Below the pieces are notes generated by a model. That model was given only the letters and a program-made list of their open reading frames with translations, did no database searches and was not told the origin of the DNA. This document shows, piece after piece, positions 63,243 to 64,000 of a stretch of DNA of 64,000 nt (positions within the stretch are counted from its first letter, which is position 1; each line of letters starts with the position of its first letter). Both the position numbers and the translations under genes were made by a program. Source of the stretch: Hevea brasiliensis (Eukaryota; Streptophyta; Magnoliopsida; Malpighiales; Euphorbiaceae); the NCBI RefSeq assembly GCF_030052815.1, contig NC_079510.1, positions 6,089,375 to 6,153,374 of the forward strand. Direction: 5' to 3'.

Positions 63243-63255
63243 AGCTCTGATACCA
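63243..63255 (-). other. Primer binding site of element G
   Basis: AGCTCTGATACCA on the plus strand, the exact complement of TGGTATCAGAGCT, directly next to the LTR. Confidence 0.9.
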
Positions 63256-63434
63256 TGTAGAAAGAGATGATTCTCATTGATTTCAATTAATCTGTAAATG
63301 GGTATATACATACAATTGATTCCTATAATTGTGTTCTACTAATTAGGAAGAAATCCTAAATAAGAATACAGAATATACAGAGAAATAATATTGTGATTGA
63401 CTTTCTATAACATAGTGATTGATTTTTCATAAGA
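63256..63434 (-). repeat. 5' LTR of element G (right copy)
   Basis: 179 bp, from TGTAGAAAGAG to CATAAGA. The last bases are CATAAGA where the left copy has CATAACA, so the terminal CA dinucleotide is mutated at this end. Confidence 0.9.
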
Positions 63435-63439
63435 AAATT

Positions 63440-64000
63440 ATTTAATAAGATTCTAAACTCAAAGAAAATGCCTGATGAATGGAGGAATATTTTAGTACCT
63501 ATTTTTAAAAATAAGGGAGACATACAGAGTTGCTCAAACTATAGGGGAATTAAACTCATGAGTCATACTATGAAGTTGTGGGAGAGAGTTGTGGAGCATC
63601 GACTACGTTATGATACTTCTATCTCTCTCAATCAATTTGGTTTCATGCCCGGTCGTTCAACTATGGAAGCGATCTTTCTCATTAGAAGCTTGATGGAGAA
63701 ATATAGAGATGTGAAGAAAGATCTACACATGGTTTTTATTGATTTGGAGAAGGCTTATGATAGTGTTTCAAGAGATGTCTTATGGAATGTGTTCGAACAA
63801 AAGAGGGTATCTATTAGGTACATACAAGTGTTGAAAGATATATATGAAGGAGCAACTACTATTGTGCGCACAGTGGGAGGGGACACGAGATTTTCCGATC
63901 TCAATTGGATTACACCAAGGATCAACCATAAGCCCTTACCTTTTTATATTAGTTTTAGATGAAGTGACGAAACATATACAAGAGAATATTCCTTGGTGCA
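63440..64000 (+). pseudogene. LINE reverse transcriptase core (partial, frameshifted)
   Basis: The RT continues after element G: LFNKILNSKKMPDEWRNILVPIFKNKGD, CSNYRGIKLMSHTMKLWERVVEHRLR, LNQFGFMPGRSTMEAIF and VFIDLEKAYDSVSRDVLW (first catalytic Asp kept). Near 63890 the frame shifts, and IGLHQGSTISPYLFILVLDEVTK continues in another frame. The YADD-type motif lies past the window end. RTE clade is assigned from motif style. Confidence 0.85.

Larger units (their letters stand above)
58659..63434 (-). mobile_element. Element G: small-LTR Ty1/copia retrotransposon, defective, nested in the LINE
   Basis: 4776 bp with LTRs of 185 and 179 bp and the perfect 5-bp duplication AAATT at 58654-58658 and 63435-63439. 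The primer site TGGTATCAGAGC lies on the minus strand beside the right LTR, and the purine tract beside the left LTR. Gag, protease, integrase, RT and RNase H follow in copia order on the minus strand, all with stops or frame changes. LTRs differ at about six positions plus a 6-bp indel. The short LTRs recall the Retrofit/Ale group; this assignment is tentative. Confidence 0.92.
57320..64000 (+). mobile_element. RTE-type LINE, 5'-truncated, split by element G, continues past window
   Basis: Endonuclease and RT pieces lie in the same orientation as the formin. The endonuclease N-terminus is missing, as expected from 5' truncation. The sequence jumps across element G (58659-63434) and reads on in frame: WLTK before and LFNKILNSKKMPDEWR after. 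RT motifs (NYRGIKLMSHTMKLWERV, FIDLEKAYDSVSRD) match the plant RTE clade. The 3' end and any target duplication lie outside the window. Confidence 0.85.

Noticed and set aside
1..64000. tRNA, rRNA, organellar insertions or a new multi-gene system
   Set aside because: No tRNA-like cloverleaf, rRNA or plastid/mitochondrial motif was noticed by eye; the coding pieces are explained by known retrotransposon families and one formin.

Overview
The window is nuclear DNA of a flowering plant. It holds one interrupted, spliced plant gene (a class II formin) and about 45 kb of nested retrotransposons. Intron structure, tRNA-iMet-type primer sites, plant Ty3/gypsy, Ty1/copia and RTE LINE coding relics, and the PTEN-like/FH1/FH2 layout all point to a eudicot. 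A woody Malpighiales genome (rubber tree or cassava type) is only a guess. No bacterial gene, CRISPR array, rRNA or tRNA gene was seen.

Regions 1-18239 and 18240-41885 form a retrotransposon nest. Labels used here: A = non-coding Ty3/gypsy-like LTR element on +, <1-18239. B = Ty1/copia element on +, 5024-14980, inside A. C = old Tat-like Ty3/gypsy element on -, 18240-41885, whose left LTR is cut by A. D = chromovirus-like gag-only gypsy derivative on -, 21176-29213, inside C. E = solo LTR related to D, 31356-38000, inside the pol of C, target duplication TATTA. F = solo LTR related to A, 34011-36658, inside E, target duplication CTCAA. The insertion order read from the sequence is C first, then A, D and E into C, then B into A and F into E. 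LTR divergence judged by eye fits this: C about 17%, A about 10%, D about 5%, B under 2%.

Region 41886-46109 is an AT-rich spacer with a decayed copia-type LTR on the minus strand, three tandem copies of a ~228-bp repeat, an unexplained GC-richer island, and the formin 5' flank with a short upstream ORF.

Region 46110-55700 holds fourteen in-frame exons of a class II formin (1130 codons): a PTEN-like phosphatase and C2 module without the catalytic arginine, a very proline-rich FH1, and most of FH2. The last part of FH2 is not found. The intron after exon 14 runs at least to the window end and carries a 5'-truncated RTE-type LINE (+, about 57320 to beyond 64000), itself split by a small Ty1/copia element G (-, 58659-63434, target duplication AAATT).

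The transposon genes all carry stops, frameshifts or lost catalytic residues, so none looks autonomous. The formin is the only gene likely to have a host function. I saw no convincing new multi-gene system. The most notable points are the nest structure, the antisense extra ORF of C with a possible promoter, the perfect young duplication in an old LTR, and the formin intron loaded with nested elements.
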